Counted from the stretch's first letter, positions 18,962-27,939 are shown. The stretch: DNA of 64,000 nt from Alphaproteobacteria bacterium (GCA_013389115.1 JACADY010000065.1:1-64000); one strand, 5' to 3'. Notes: a model not told the origin generated them from the letters alone. Numbers and translations: made by a program.

Positions 18962-19058
18962 AGGGCTTCGACCCTCGAAACGGGAGTGGCAATGGCGAGC
19001 TATAGCGTTGCGTGCCCTCATGCAGCAAGAGCGAGCCCGCCACACACGCCGTTTGGTC

Positions 19059-19688
19059 TCAACGCGCCATCAATTGATAGGGGCCGCCGCGCTCCACGCC
19101 CCGCTTATAGGCAGGCCTTGCATGGATGCGCGCCAGATAGCCCGTCAGATTCGAATATGGCTTCAAACGGCCGCCCGCATCCGCCGCCTCGAGCACGAAG
19201 GCGAGCTGGAAGTCGCAGGCCATCGGCTCGTTCCCCAGGAAATAGGGTTTGCCGCCCAGAGACGTCTCCATATAGGCGAGGTGATTGGTGATTTCCGATT
19301 CAATCCGGGGGCGCAATGGGGCAGCCCCTTCGCCCAGGAACCCCGCATAGAGCGCCAAGAGCAGCGGTGTCATGGCCGAGCCTTCGGCGAAATGCATCCA
19401 ATGGGCGTGCGCGAAATAGTCCGGCGCGCCTTCCTTCGGCCAGAAGCGGCCTTTCCCATAGGTCTTCACAAGGTACTCGATGATCGCGCCCGATTCGGCA
19501 ATCGTCGCGCTGCCGTCGGTGACCACGGGCGACTTGCCCAAGGGGTGAACGGCCTTCAGCTCTGGCGGGGCGAGCCGCGTGAGTGGGTCGCGCTGATAGA
19601 ATTTGATATCGTAGGGCACTTCCAATTCCTCAAGCAGCCAAAGGACGCGCTGCGAGCGGGAATTGTTGAGGTGATGGACGGTGATCAT
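19059..19688 (-). CDS. Glutathione S-transferase family protein
   Basis: 209 residues. The N-terminal thioredoxin-like domain has NNSRSQRVLWLLEELEVPYD, with a catalytic Ser/Asn region, and the cis-Pro loop GKSPVV followed by the glutathione-binding ESGAIIEYL. The C-terminal all-alpha domain contains MACDFQLAFVLEAA and ends near ARPAYKRGVERGG. The combination matches small bacterial GSTs of the GstA/beta-like or eukaryotic-like classes. The substrate is unknown. It lies 38 bases downstream of the nitronate monooxygenase gene on the same strand, so they may form a two-gene detoxification unit. Confidence 0.88.
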   Translation of the reverse strand: MITVHHLNNSRSQRVLWLLEELEVPYDIKFYQRDPLTRLAPPELKAVHPLGKSPVVTDGSATIAESGAIIEYLVKTYGKGRFWPKEGAPDYFAHAHWMHFAEGSAMTPLLLALYAGFLGEGAAPLRPRIESEITNHLAYMETSLGGKPYFLGNEPMACDFQLAFVLEAADAGGRLKPYSNLTGYLARIHARPAYKRGVERGGPYQLMAR

Positions 19689-19726
19689 GCGCGGTCTCCT
19701 CTATGCGATGCGCGCTCTGGCGCTGT

Positions 19727-20668
19727 TCAGGCGTTCAGGCGGCGGATGGTTTGAGCGTATTCGGCGACCGTTTCATCGATAATCTGCTTGACGGGCTTGA
19801 TGCTGTGGATGCGTCCCGCCACCTGCCCGCTCAGTGCGATGGATGCTTCCATGTCGCCGCCAAAGTAAAGCTCACGCGCGTTTGCGAATTCCGCCATCAC
19901 GGGAGGTCCTTGATAGCCGGGAACCAGTTCGCGCTCCAAACGCTCGGTCTTCTTCGTGCGCAAGGCACGCAAGGCTGGACGCGAGAAATGATTGAGAAAC
20001 AACGTATCTGTTTCCTCGGCCGCCAGGATCGCGTCCTTCCAATTCTGATGCACAGGGCTTTCAGCGGCGGAAACCATGCGCGTTCCCATCTGCACGGCCT
20101 CGGCACCGAGCGCGAATGCCGCCGCCATGGTGCGGCCGCAGGTGATGCCGCCCGCCGCGATAATCGGTACACTGACTTTTTCGGCCACAAGCGGCAGCAA
20201 CACCATGGTCATCACGGCCTCCGGGTTCTTAAAGCCGCCACCCTCACCCCCCTCCACCACAAGGCCATCGACGCCGGCCTCCACCGCCTTCAGCGCGGAT
20301 TTCAGCGTCGGCACGACATGAAAGACGGTGAGGCCCGCCGCCTTCAGTTCACGGCAATATTTGGCCGGATCGCCGGCAGAGGTCGTGACGAACTTGATGC
20401 CCTGCGCGATGACAAAATCGACGATGCCGGGATCGCGCACAAAGGCCTGGGCGATGTTGACGCCGAAGGGCTTGTCCGTCAGTTCGCGCATCTTGGCGAT
20501 TTCGAGCTTGATCTGGTCGAGTTCCCCCGAGGAAGTCTCGATGATCCCCATGCCGCCCGCGTTCGAGACGGCTGAGGCAAGCTGCGCCCGCGCGATCCAG
20601 CCCATCGGCGCCTGAACGATCGGGACCTTCACGCCCAAAAGGCGGGTCAGGCGGTTGTCGAAGTTCAT
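19727..20668 (-). CDS. NAD(P)H-dependent flavin oxidoreductase / nitronate monooxygenase
   Basis: 313 residues, an FMN TIM-barrel of the 2-nitropropane dioxygenase family. PIVQAPMGWIA near the N-terminus, VVEGGEGGGF in the middle, IIAAGGITCGRTMAAAFALGAEAVQMGTR (phosphate-binding strands) and SPVHQNWK are the family blocks. Class II enzymes oxidise nitronates, while related proteins act as enoyl reductases or oxidoreductases, so the substrate is not certain. It is divergent from the membrane-protein gene at 20819; the 150-base spacer between them contains no evident gene. Confidence 0.85.
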   Translation of the reverse strand: MNFDNRLTRLLGVKVPIVQAPMGWIARAQLASAVSNAGGMGIIETSSGELDQIKLEIAKMRELTDKPFGVNIAQAFVRDPGIVDFVIAQGIKFVTTSAGDPAKYCRELKAAGLTVFHVVPTLKSALKAVEAGVDGLVVEGGEGGGFKNPEAVMTMVLLPLVAEKVSVPIIAAGGITCGRTMAAAFALGAEAVQMGTRMVSAAESPVHQNWKDAILAAEETDTLFLNHFSRPALRALRTKKTERLERELVPGYQGPPVMAEFANARELYFGGDMEASIALSGQVAGRIHSIKPVKQIIDETVAEYAQTIRRLNA

Positions 20669-20818
20669 AGAGCCTCCGTTGGCATTCTTTTGTTAACCCT
20701 CAGGTTCCCCGGCCCAGCCCTCGGCGTCAATCATCCCTTGCCGCACAAACTCGGGCGCAATCCGAATGTTAAGGCTTTCGTGATGCGATGGCGGAAACGA
20801 GGATGAGGGGGGTGTCCC

Positions 20819-21886
20819 ATGTTCATGCCATCAAAGGACGGCTTTGCGAGCATGCTTTGGGCTGCGACGCTTCCCTTCCGATTCCTTGGGCCTGCGCTCT
20901 ACAAATCCTTGCCCTATATCGGGGTTGGCACCGCCTGCTTCATTGTGCCTGGCTTTCTTGAAACCATCCCCTTCTTCCAATCGAAGGACGAGGATGTCCG
21001 CCTCATCGTCAATCTCATCGACCTTGTCTGCCTGACCTTCGTCTTCACATCGTTCTGGGCGGCCTTCTGCGCGACCTATCTCGTGGCCGCGCAATATCAA
21101 TTCGGCGACAACCCCAAGCGCCTGAGCATCTCTGCGCTTCGCGGCAAGCTTCTTCCGAAGATCCTCGGCATCCTCGTTTTCCTGATGCAGTACAGCTTTC
21201 TTGCATCCATGCTCTATGCGAGCGATGTCAGGAGCCAATGGGAAGACCTTTCGACCGAGGCGGGGATCGGCCTTTACATTCTTGATCTGGTGATCGGGTA
21301 TTTCGCGCCGTTCCTCAATCCCATTACGCTCGTCACGGGATTCATCTCCACGATCTATTGCGCATTCGTGGCGCGACAGGGCGCCGCCACCTTTGAAGAC
21401 GCGCTCGTGATCCTTGGCGAGCGGAGCGAGGGGCGCAAAGAAGTCCTCAACGAAATCTCCGCGCATAAGGAGCGCTATGCGGGTCTCATATTCATCCCGC
21501 ATGTCGGTTTCGGCCTCCTCTTCATCGCCTATACCGCGTCCGTGCCGAGTTTCGGGATCGAAGACCTGCTCACTGGTGCCAGTTCGCCGACGTCCTCCCT
21601 GTTCCTCGCGGTTGGCTATTCCGCGCTCTTCAACGGGACCTTGGCCGTGCTTGCGGTGCTGCTTGCAGGTTATATGGCCGCGACCTGGATGCTTGCCTAT
21701 CGCGAGGGGGCCGAGCGGACGCCCGAGGCGGAGCCCGTGTCAGACACACCCGCCGACGCGCTGCGGACGATCACCCGCGCTCCTGCCTCCGTTGCCGCAG
21801 CGGCGCCCGCATCTTCCCTGACGAGCTGGACGCCGACGCCGCGCGGGCCCGCGCGCAAGGCGTTCGGGCGGCGCGGCCGGGCTTGA
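20819..21886 (+). CDS. Polytopic membrane protein of unknown function
   Basis: 355 residues. I count roughly six hydrophobic segments, for example VCLTFVFTSFWAAFCATYLVA, ILGILVFLMQYSFLASMLYA, YAGLIFIPHVGFGLLFIAYT and LFNGTLAVLAVLLAGYMAATWML. The last about 65 residues are hydrophilic, rich in Ala, Pro, Thr and Arg and probably disordered on the cytoplasmic side. The ATG at 20819 has a good AGGGGGG ribosome binding site. No family is recognised. It ends 19 bases before the convergent infC stop. Confidence 0.7.
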   Translation: MFMPSKDGFASMLWAATLPFRFLGPALYKSLPYIGVGTACFIVPGFLETIPFFQSKDEDVRLIVNLIDLVCLTFVFTSFWAAFCATYLVAAQYQFGDNPKRLSISALRGKLLPKILGILVFLMQYSFLASMLYASDVRSQWEDLSTEAGIGLYILDLVIGYFAPFLNPITLVTGFISTIYCAFVARQGAATFEDALVILGERSEGRKEVLNEISAHKERYAGLIFIPHVGFGLLFIAYTASVPSFGIEDLLTGASSPTSSLFLAVGYSALFNGTLAVLAVLLAGYMAATWMLAYREGAERTPEAEPVSDTPADALRTITRAPASVAAAAPASSLTSWTPTPRGPARKAFGRRGRA

Positions 21887-21905
21887 ACGCAAAGGCCGAA
21901 AAGGC

Positions 21906-22451
21906 CTATTTCGGCGCGAGGACCATCATCATCTGACGGCCTTCGAGCTTGGCGTCCTGCTCGACCTTGGCGATGGGGTCGAGTTCCTTCTTGATGCGGT
22001 CGAGCAGTTCCATGCCGAGATATTGGTGCTGCATTTCGCGACCGCGGAAGCGCAGCGTGAACTTGACCTTGTCGCCTTCCTCGAAGAAGCGCTTGGCGGC
22101 CTTCAGCTTGACCTCATAGTCATGATCATCGATCGCGGGGCGCATTTTCAGCTCCTTGATCTCGATCACCTTCTGCTTCTTGCGGGCTTCGGCGGCCTTT
22201 TTCTGCTGCTCATACTTGAACTTGCCGAAATCCATCAGGCGGCAAACGGGTGGGCGCGACTGAGGCGCAACCTCGACGAGGTCGAAACCTTCCTCTTCCG
22301 CAAGCCTGATCGCCTCGATCTTCTTCATGATTCCGCGCTTCTCGCCGTCATCATCGATGACCAGCACTTCAAAGGCGGTGATTTCGTGGTTCACACGCGG
22401 GCCGTCTTTGCTTGCGGGCGCGGGTGCAGCAGAATTGGGTCGGCGAACGAT
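21906..22451 (-). CDS. infC: Translation initiation factor IF-3, with a probable ATC start
   Basis: IF-3 binds the 30S subunit, prevents premature 50S joining and checks start codons. The N-domain has [14 protein letters not shown] and [25 protein letters not shown], and the C-domain ends [12 protein letters not shown]. The GTG at 22394 would remove conserved N-terminal residues. Upstream in the same frame the sequence encodes [18 protein letters not shown], the expected alphaproteobacterial N-terminus, beginning after an ATC codon at 22451. AAGGAG lies 7 bases before that ATC, while no ATG, GTG or TTG is suitably placed. E. coli infC starts with AUU and is self-regulated, so ATC is credible. 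The product would be 181 residues. thrS is upstream on the same strand; rpmI-rplT do not follow. Confidence 0.9.
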   Translation of the reverse strand: MVRRPNSAAPAPASKDGPRVNHEITAFEVLVIDDDGEKRGIMKKIEAIRLAEEEGFDLVEVAPQSRPPVCRLMDFGKFKYEQQKKAAEARKKQKVIEIKELKMRPAIDDHDYEVKLKAAKRFFEEGDKVKFTLRFRGREMQHQYLGMELLDRIKKELDPIAKVEQDAKLEGRQMMMVLAPK

Positions 22452-22637
22452 GGGTCTTCTCCTTTTATCACGCGCCGCAAGCGGAAAACGCCGCCCCAGA
22501 GCCCGCCGGCGCCAGAGGTTCGGTGCTTAGCATGGGCGCGGGGGGATTCCTTTCGAGCGAACGCATTCCCTTGCCAAACGCAAGCGAACGCAGGTCTTAG
22601 AGGTAATGGGGAACAGGGCTTCGGGCAAGCCCCCCGA

Positions 22638-24587
22638 TCACTCGCGCAGGTCCGGTGGCGTCGCCTCGGCCGCGAGGAGGGCGATCGCATCCTTGAGCGG
22701 CATCGTCTCCTGCTTCTCGCTGCCCAAACGGCGGATCGAGATCGTGCCCTCGGCCGCCTCCTTCTTGCCTGCGACCAACAGCGCGGGCACCTTGGCGAGG
22801 GAGTGCTCGCGTACCTTATAGTTGATCTTTTCGTTGCGCAGATCGGCTTCGGCGCGGATGCCGGCCTTGCGCAGGGCCTTCACCGCATCCTTGGCATAGT
22901 CCTCCGCGTCCGAGACGATGGTGGCGACCACGGCCTGCACGGGGGCGAGCCAGAGCGGGAATTTGCCCGCGTAGTGCTCGATCAGCACGCCGATGAAGCG
23001 CTCCATCGAGCCCAGTACGGCGCGGTGCAGCATGGCGGGGCGCTGGCGCGAGCCGTCCTCGGCCACATATTCCGCCTCGAAGCGTTCGGGCAGGTTGAAA
23101 TCTACCTGAACCGTGCCGCACTGCCAGCCGCGGCCGATCGCGTCGGTCAGCGTGAATTCAAGCTTGGGGCCATAGAAGGCGCCCTCGCCCGGGTTCAGCG
23201 TATAAGGCACGCCCATGCGGTCGCAAGCCAGCGCCAGGTCGGCCTCGGCCCGGTCCCAGACCTCGTCCGAACCGATGCGGTTCTCTGGCCTTGTCGAGAG
23301 CTTGACCGAGACATTCTCGAAGCCCAGTTCCCGGTAGACCTCGAAGATCAGTTCGCTGGCGCGGATGGCCTCTTCGGTCATTTGCTCCGGCACGCAGAAA
23401 ATATGCGCATCGTCCTGGGTGAAGCCGCGCACGCGCATGATGCCATGGAGCGCGCCGGAGGGCTCATAACGGTGGCAGGAGCCGAACTCGGCCATGCGGA
23501 TGGGCAGGTCGCGATAGGATTTGAGGCCCTGGTTGAAGATCTGCACATGGCCGGGGCAGTTCATCGGCTTGACGGCCAGAATCTTCTTCTCGTCCTCGAC
23601 CTCGGCCAGGAACATGTTCTCGCGGTACTTCGCCCAATGGCCCGAGCGCTCCCACAAGGTGCGGTCGAGCAGCATCGGGGTTTTCACCTCGACATAGGCA
23701 TCGGCGATCTTGCGGCGGATATAGTTCTCCAAGGTCCGGTAGAGCGTGTAGCCCTTGGGATGCCAGAAGACCTGACCCACCGCCTCTTCCTGCACGTGGA
23801 AGAGATCCATCTCGCGGCCGAGTTTGCGGTGATCGCGCTTTTCCGCCTCTTCCAACCGGGTTAGATAGGCGGACAGCTCCTTCTCGTCGCGCCAGGCGGT
23901 GCCGTAAATGCGCTGAAGCTGGGCGTTCTTGGCATCACCCCGCCAATAGGCGCCTGAGATTTTCATCAGCTTGAAGGCGGTGCCGATCTTGCCCGATGAC
24001 ATCAAATGCGGACCACGGCACAGGTCGTGCCAGTCCCCATGGAAATAGACCTTGATGTCTTCCGTCGTGGGGAGATCGGCGATGATCTCCGCCTTGTAGT
24101 GCTCGCCGATCGCCTTGAAGTGCGCGATGGCGCGCTCGCGGTCCCACACCTCGCGGCGGGTGGGCAGGTCGGCGGCGACCAGTTCCTTCATCTTCGCCTC
24201 GATCCTGGGCAGATCCTCGGGCGTGAAGGGCTCATTGCGGGCGAAATCGTAGAAGAACCCGTCCTCGATATTGGGGCCGATGGTCACCTGGGTGCCGGGG
24301 AATAGCGCCTGCACCGCCTGGGCCAGCAAATGGGCGGTGTCGTGGCGAATGAGGTCGAGCGCGTCCGCCTCGTCCTTCCGCGTCACGATCGCGATGGCCG
24401 CGTCGTGCAGGATCGGCAGGTCAAGATCGACAAGCTTGCCATCGAGTTTCACGGCCAGCGCCGCCTTGGCAAGGCCAGGGCCGATGGCGGCCGCGATCTC
24501 CGCCCCGGTGACGCCGCGCGTGAACGTCCGCACCAGGCCGTCGGGCAAGGTGATGCGGATTTCGTTCGGGTGAGCAGCGGCGGACAC
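22638..24587 (-). CDS. thrS: Threonine-tRNA ligase
   Basis: 649 residues from the GTG at 24587, which has AGGAG 7 bases upstream; the TTG at 24605 is in frame but overlaps that site. ThrRS charges tRNA-Thr and edits mischarged serine. Domains in order: TGS ([18 protein letters not shown]), the editing domain with [10 protein letters not shown] and the zinc/editing residues DLCRGPHL, and the class II catalytic core with motif 2 [27 protein letters not shown] and motif 3 around [14 protein letters not shown]. The anticodon-binding domain follows ([11 protein letters not shown]). It leads a thrS-infC unit with a 186-base intercistronic gap in which I see no gene. Confidence 0.96.
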   Translation of the reverse strand: MSAAAHPNEIRITLPDGLVRTFTRGVTGAEIAAAIGPGLAKAALAVKLDGKLVDLDLPILHDAAIAIVTRKDEADALDLIRHDTAHLLAQAVQALFPGTQVTIGPNIEDGFFYDFARNEPFTPEDLPRIEAKMKELVAADLPTRREVWDRERAIAHFKAIGEHYKAEIIADLPTTEDIKVYFHGDWHDLCRGPHLMSSGKIGTAFKLMKISGAYWRGDAKNAQLQRIYGTAWRDEKELSAYLTRLEEAEKRDHRKLGREMDLFHVQEEAVGQVFWHPKGYTLYRTLENYIRRKIADAYVEVKTPMLLDRTLWERSGHWAKYRENMFLAEVEDEKKILAVKPMNCPGHVQIFNQGLKSYRDLPIRMAEFGSCHRYEPSGALHGIMRVRGFTQDDAHIFCVPEQMTEEAIRASELIFEVYRELGFENVSVKLSTRPENRIGSDEVWDRAEADLALACDRMGVPYTLNPGEGAFYGPKLEFTLTDAIGRGWQCGTVQVDFNLPERFEAEYVAEDGSRQRPAMLHRAVLGSMERFIGVLIEHYAGKFPLWLAPVQAVVATIVSDAEDYAKDAVKALRKAGIRAEADLRNEKINYKVREHSLAKVPALLVAGKKEAAEGTISIRRLGSEKQETMPLKDAIALLAAEATPPDLRE

Positions 24588-24739
24588 GGGGATACTCCTC
24601 TTCAAAGCGGCAAGGACTCAGCGTGTTTAAGCCCAGGCCGCGCAATAGGGAAGCCATCAAAGTCCAGATGCCGGATTGATTAATGCCATACCGCACAGGC
24701 TGCTGGGCCTTTGTGCCGTCGGCCTTATCCTTTATGGGC

Positions 24740-25333
24740 TCAGGTGAGGTCCTTTGCCAATTCCTCGCGCGAGGCCGTGCTCAACAGCGCCATGTGGCCG
24801 TAATTGGGATGATCGATCCCGAGGATCGCAGTGAGCGAGGGGTCGAGCAGGCGGCGCCTTGCCTCGGCATCGATCGGAAAGTGCATGAAGTGCACGGCAG
24901 AGGTTTTGCCATCGGGCGTCGTGCGCTCCACATCATCGGCGGGCACGGCCATGATCCGCTTGCCGCCGATATCGAGGAAAATATGACCCTCAACACCGCC
25001 CAGCCGCGCCAGCACATTGGTGCGGCGGATGGGATCATCGATCTCCAGCATCATCGTGGCGATCAACTCATGCCCCTGCGGGATCAGCGGATTATAGGCG
25101 CGCAGTTCATCCTCGATCTGCGCTGCGCCGCCCTGCTCGATAAAGAGCATCTCATGAACCTGAAGCCACATGGTGGCGTAGTTCTCGAAATAGAAGGTGG
25201 CGAAGGGGCCAACCTCGATGCGGCGCAATTTCTTGGTGGGCAGCAGCGCGGCACGGCGCTCCTTCCTCACCTTGGCATAGTCCGCCATTGGCATGATGTC
25301 GGCGGGCGTGATCCGACGGGCCGCTTCGCTCAT
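24740..25333 (-). CDS. DUF3501 family protein
   Basis: 197 residues from the ATG at 25333, with GGAG 8 bases upstream. A GTG at 25342 overlaps the upstream stop as GTGA and is an equally possible start. The sequence ITPADIMPMADYAKVRKERRAALL at the beginning and LRRIEVGPFATFYFENYATMWLQVHEML are typical of DUF3501. It has no known catalytic residues, but family members sit beside a rubrerythrin and a cysteine-rich Fe-S oxidoreductase, as here. A role in the same peroxide or iron-linked redox process is inferred from that conserved neighbourhood. Confidence 0.88.
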   Translation of the reverse strand: MSEAARRITPADIMPMADYAKVRKERRAALLPTKKLRRIEVGPFATFYFENYATMWLQVHEMLFIEQGGAAQIEDELRAYNPLIPQGHELIATMMLEIDDPIRRTNVLARLGGVEGHIFLDIGGKRIMAVPADDVERTTPDGKTSAVHFMHFPIDAEARRRLLDPSLTAILGIDHPNYGHMALLSTASREELAKDLT

Positions 25334-25338
25334 GGTGC

Positions 25339-26694
25339 TCACTCCATCAATCCATAGGCCTTGGCGAAGATTTCGATCGGGTGCTCCGCCGTTTCGGGCA
25401 GGAAGGTTTCACCCCTTTGCGCCGCCATGCCTTGCGCGCCCTCAAGGATGTGCTTTGCTGCAAGCGGACAATCAGAGACGAGATGGGCCTTGCCGCCCTT
25501 GACCGCCTGACGGAAGGCGGGCGTGCCAACCTTGGTTGCGCACACCCGTGTTTCCTTCAGGACGCCGAAAGTGCCACCGTGGCCCGCGCAGCGCTCAATC
25601 ACATCGACCTCGGTGCCGGGCGCGAGGCGCAGCATCTCGACCGCCTTCTGGCCGATGTTCTGCGCGCGCGCGTGACAGGCAAGGTGAACGGTTACACCGC
25701 CTTCAATGCGCTTGAGGCCTTCTGGCAAGCCATCCTTTTTTGCGATGTCGACGACATACTGGTCGATGTCATAGGCCGCCTTCGACAGCGCCTTCACGTT
25801 CGCATCGTTTGGCAGGATCAGGGGCCATTCATATTTGAACATGAGGCCGCAGGAGGCGGTCAGGGCAATGATGTCATAGCCCTCGTCAATCAAGGGACGT
25901 AGCGCCGCCGACACCTTCCTTGCCTGTTCTGCAACACGTTCCAGCTCTGCCTGCTCAAGGAAGGGCATGCCGCAGCAGCCAGGATATTCGGCGCGCGTCT
26001 CCACACCCAGGTGGTTGAGGACCGCGCGCGCAGCAAGGCCGGTCGATGGCTTGTTGTAGTTCACATAGCAGGTCGCGAAGAGCACGGCCTTGCGCTTGCC
26101 AAAAGCTGGCGCAGCCGGGTTCGGCGTGAGCGGGTCGCCGCGGTTCGCCATGATGAAGGTGCGGGTGTGGAACTTGGGCAGCGCGGCATCCTTGTCGATG
26201 CCCAGCACCGATTCGAGCAACGGCCGCGTCAGGGAGTTACCCTTCGCGCTCACCCAATTGGCGATGGGCGCGACCAGCGCCAGGAGGCGGCCATTGCGAT
26301 CCATCTCCGCCAGCTGGCGCGCTGTCGCATTCGTTTTACCCGCCTTCACCTCAGCCATCCGGGCGCGCAGCATCAAATGCGGGAAGTCGAGATCGTATTC
26401 ATGCGGGGGCACATAAGGGCACTTCGTCATGAAGCACATGTCGCAGAGCGTGCAGGCTTCGACGACCTTGGCGTAGTCCTCCTTGGCGACCGTATCGAGC
26501 TCGCCTGAGGGCGCATTGTCGACAAGGTCGAAGAGGCGCGGAAAGCTCTCGCACAAATTGAAGCAGCGGCGGCAGCCGTGACAAATGTCGAAGACCCGTT
26601 CCAGTTCTTCGTTGATCTTCTCAACGTTCAGGAAATCTGGGTCTTGCCAATCGATTGGATGGCGGGTGGGGGCGTCAAGCGAGCCTTCGCGCAT
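25339..26694 (-). CDS. Heterodisulfide-reductase-like Fe-S oxidoreductase
   Basis: 451 residues from ATG 26694 (MREGSLDAPTRHPIDW), preceded by AGGAG. The N-terminal part has two 4Fe-4S motifs: CHGCRRCFNLC and CTLCDMCFMTKCPY, each CxxCxxC...CP-like. The C-terminal part has two CCG-type cysteine-rich domains (EYPGCCGMPFLEQ; and RCAGHGGTFGVLKE with Cys-Gly replaced by Ala-Gly-His). This matches GlpC/HdrD-like electron-transfer subunits. The second CCG being RCAGHGG resembles glycerol-3-phosphate dehydrogenase subunit C. It lies between rubrerythrin and DUF3501 and probably passes electrons in the same pathway. The electron donor is unknown. Confidence 0.88.
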   Translation of the reverse strand: MREGSLDAPTRHPIDWQDPDFLNVEKINEELERVFDICHGCRRCFNLCESFPRLFDLVDNAPSGELDTVAKEDYAKVVEACTLCDMCFMTKCPYVPPHEYDLDFPHLMLRARMAEVKAGKTNATARQLAEMDRNGRLLALVAPIANWVSAKGNSLTRPLLESVLGIDKDAALPKFHTRTFIMANRGDPLTPNPAAPAFGKRKAVLFATCYVNYNKPSTGLAARAVLNHLGVETRAEYPGCCGMPFLEQAELERVAEQARKVSAALRPLIDEGYDIIALTASCGLMFKYEWPLILPNDANVKALSKAAYDIDQYVVDIAKKDGLPEGLKRIEGGVTVHLACHARAQNIGQKAVEMLRLAPGTEVDVIERCAGHGGTFGVLKETRVCATKVGTPAFRQAVKGGKAHLVSDCPLAAKHILEGAQGMAAQRGETFLPETAEHPIEIFAKAYGLME

Positions 26695-26724
26695 GGCCAA
26701 TGGGCTCCTCAGCCGCTCGCCCAC

Positions 26725-26815
26725 GGAAGCGGATCTGAAAACGCTTCCGCCGAGGGCGAGGTTAAGATTGTTGAGATCGGGGGCATATGTCACCCGGCCG
26801 GACGCGCCGGCCGGG
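26725..26815 (-). other. Two hairpins between rubrerythrin and the Fe-S oxidoreductase
   Basis: In the 151-base gap, CCCGGCCG (26793-26800) pairs with CGGCCGGG (26808-26815), an 8-bp perfect stem with a 7-base loop. GGAAGCG (26725-26731) pairs with CGCTTCC (26742-26748). Neither is followed by a T-run, so they look like mRNA-stability or processing elements rather than terminators. They could let rubrerythrin be made in excess of the downstream genes. Confidence 0.5.
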
Positions 26816-26845
26816 ATCTTCGCGGCCCAACTTTGGGCAAGTCCC

Positions 26846-27262
26846 TCAGGCGAGGCTGTCGAGGGCCTTTTGGAAGCGGCCCGCGTGGCTCTTCTCGGCC
26901 TTTGCCAGCGTCTCGAACCAATCCGCGATTTCGTCGAAGCCCTCTTCACGCGCGGTCCGCGCCATGCCCGGATACATGTCGGTGTATTCGTGCGTCTCGC
27001 CCGCAATCGCCGCCTTGAGGTTATCCGCCGTGCCGCCAATCTTCAGGCCCGTTGCCGGATCGCCCACTTCTTCCATGAACTGGAGGTGGCCATGGGCATG
27101 GCCCGTTTCGCCTTCCGCCGTGGAGCGGAACACCGCCGCCACATCGTTATAGCCCTCCACGTCCGCTTTCTGCGCGAAATAGAGATAGCGGCGATTCGCC
27201 TGGCTTTCGCCGGCAAAGGCATATTTCAGGTTTTCATGCGTCTTCGAGCTTGCGAGCTTCAC
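26846..27262 (-). CDS. Rubrerythrin-family diiron protein
   Basis: 138 residues from the GTG at 27262, with GGAGGG 7 bases upstream. Rubrerythrins reduce hydrogen peroxide at a non-haem diiron site. The first iron-ligand helix shows [19 protein letters not shown] with the Glu ligand, then [14 protein letters not shown] with ExxH, and later [11 protein letters not shown] and EKSHAGRF as the second pair. There is no C-terminal rubredoxin-like CxxC, so this is the short erythrin-only type that needs an external electron donor, plausibly the adjacent Fe-S oxidoreductase. It is the first gene of the three-gene unit and follows a palindromic operator candidate. Confidence 0.92.
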   Translation of the reverse strand: MKLASSKTHENLKYAFAGESQANRRYLYFAQKADVEGYNDVAAVFRSTAEGETGHAHGHLQFMEEVGDPATGLKIGGTADNLKAAIAGETHEYTDMYPGMARTAREEGFDEIADWFETLAKAEKSHAGRFQKALDSLA

Positions 27263-27335
27263 AAATCGACCCTCCAGCAAAATTAAGAGCGGCAGCCCCG
27301 TTCATCGCGGTCTCAACCGCCCGAATCGTATCGAA

Positions 27336-27361
27336 TTAGCCTACGCTAATAATGATATTAG
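27336..27361 (-). promoter_or_regulatory. Overlapping palindromes upstream of rubrerythrin, Fur/Irr-like operator candidate
   Basis: Two perfect inverted repeats overlap in an AT-rich stretch: TTAGC-CTAC-GCTAA (27336-27349) and CTAATA-ATGA-TATTAG (27346-27361). The second resembles the Fur-box pattern around TAATGATA. They lie 75-100 bases upstream of the rubrerythrin GTG and downstream of the irr stop, so they most likely control the rubrerythrin unit. The regulator (Irr, Fur, or another) is inferred. Confidence 0.55.
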
Positions 27362-27407
27362 TCAATAAGTTGCAGATATAACTGTAGCGATTCCAAGAGA
27401 TTGCGAC

Positions 27408-27833
27408 TTAGTGACGATGCCGCCTTTTCAGACGCACGATCACATCGATGCGCTCCACCTCGGCCTCTGAAGGCGCCTCGGGCAAGCCCGCGACTTGAAC
27501 ACCCTCACCCGGGATGTCAGACAACATCCCGTCGCCCTCATAATAGAAATGGTGATGATCGCTGGTGTTGGTGTCGAAATAGGTTTTTGCGCCGTCCACC
27601 ACCACCTGACGCAAGAGCCCAGCCTCCGTAAACTGGTGCAGGCTGTTGTAAATGGTCGCGAGCGACACCTTGATCCCTGCCCGGGCGGCCTCAGCCTGCA
27701 ACGCCTCAGCCGTCACATGGCGGTCGCCCTGCTCAAACAGAAGCTTGTAAAGCGCCAAACGCTGACGGGTAGGGCGCAGCCCAGCATCCCGCAGCCTCAC
27801 CAAAGCCTGTGTAAAGGGCCTCTCCAACGCCAT
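27408..27833 (-). CDS. irr: Irr, iron-responsive Fur-family regulator
   Basis: 141 residues. The winged helix has LRPTRQRLALYKLLF and SLATIYNSLHQFTEAGLL. The regulatory domain has the HHH run (SDHHHFYYE) known from Irr as a haem-sensitive metal site, instead of the Fur Zn/Fe pattern. An N-terminal haem regulatory motif (GCPWHD) as in Bradyrhizobium Irr is absent, matching the Rhizobium/Sinorhizobium type. Irr controls haem and iron genes in Alphaproteobacteria. It is divergent from fabA-fabB-fabI, an arrangement conserved in Rhizobiales, and a candidate self-binding site is at 27923-27939. Confidence 0.9.
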   Translation of the reverse strand: MALERPFTQALVRLRDAGLRPTRQRLALYKLLFEQGDRHVTAEALQAEAARAGIKVSLATIYNSLHQFTEAGLLRQVVVDGAKTYFDTNTSDHHHFYYEGDGMLSDIPGEGVQVAGLPEAPSEAEVERIDVIVRLKRRHRH

Positions 27834-27922
27834 TCACTTTCACCCTGCAGAAATGCCCGTTCTCCGGGCAGGTCTGTCCTCGTTCTCATTTCACCACATG
27901 ATCATATAGGGTGCGCCAGTAG

Positions 27923-27939
27923 TTTTGAACAGTTCTTAT
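27923..27939. promoter_or_regulatory. Candidate iron control element (Irr box)
   Basis: TTTTGAACAGTTCTTAT fits the published iron control element pattern TTTAGAA-NNN-TTCTAAA at 11 of 14 fixed positions and contains the perfect core GAAC-A-GTTC. It lies about 90 bases upstream of irr and 120 bases upstream of fabA, so it could act on either gene. The assignment is a motif match only. Confidence 0.45.

Noticed and set aside
22023-23864. Long antisense open frame (613 codons) opposite infC and thrS
   Set aside because: It is a shadow of highly conserved genes in GC-rich DNA, has no recognisable domain, and covers coding sequence whose identity is certain. Similar long shadows opposite pnp (32280-33998), infB (37688-39292), miaB (48913-50397) and the P-ATPase/dehydrogenase pair (11560-13359) were rejected for the same reason.
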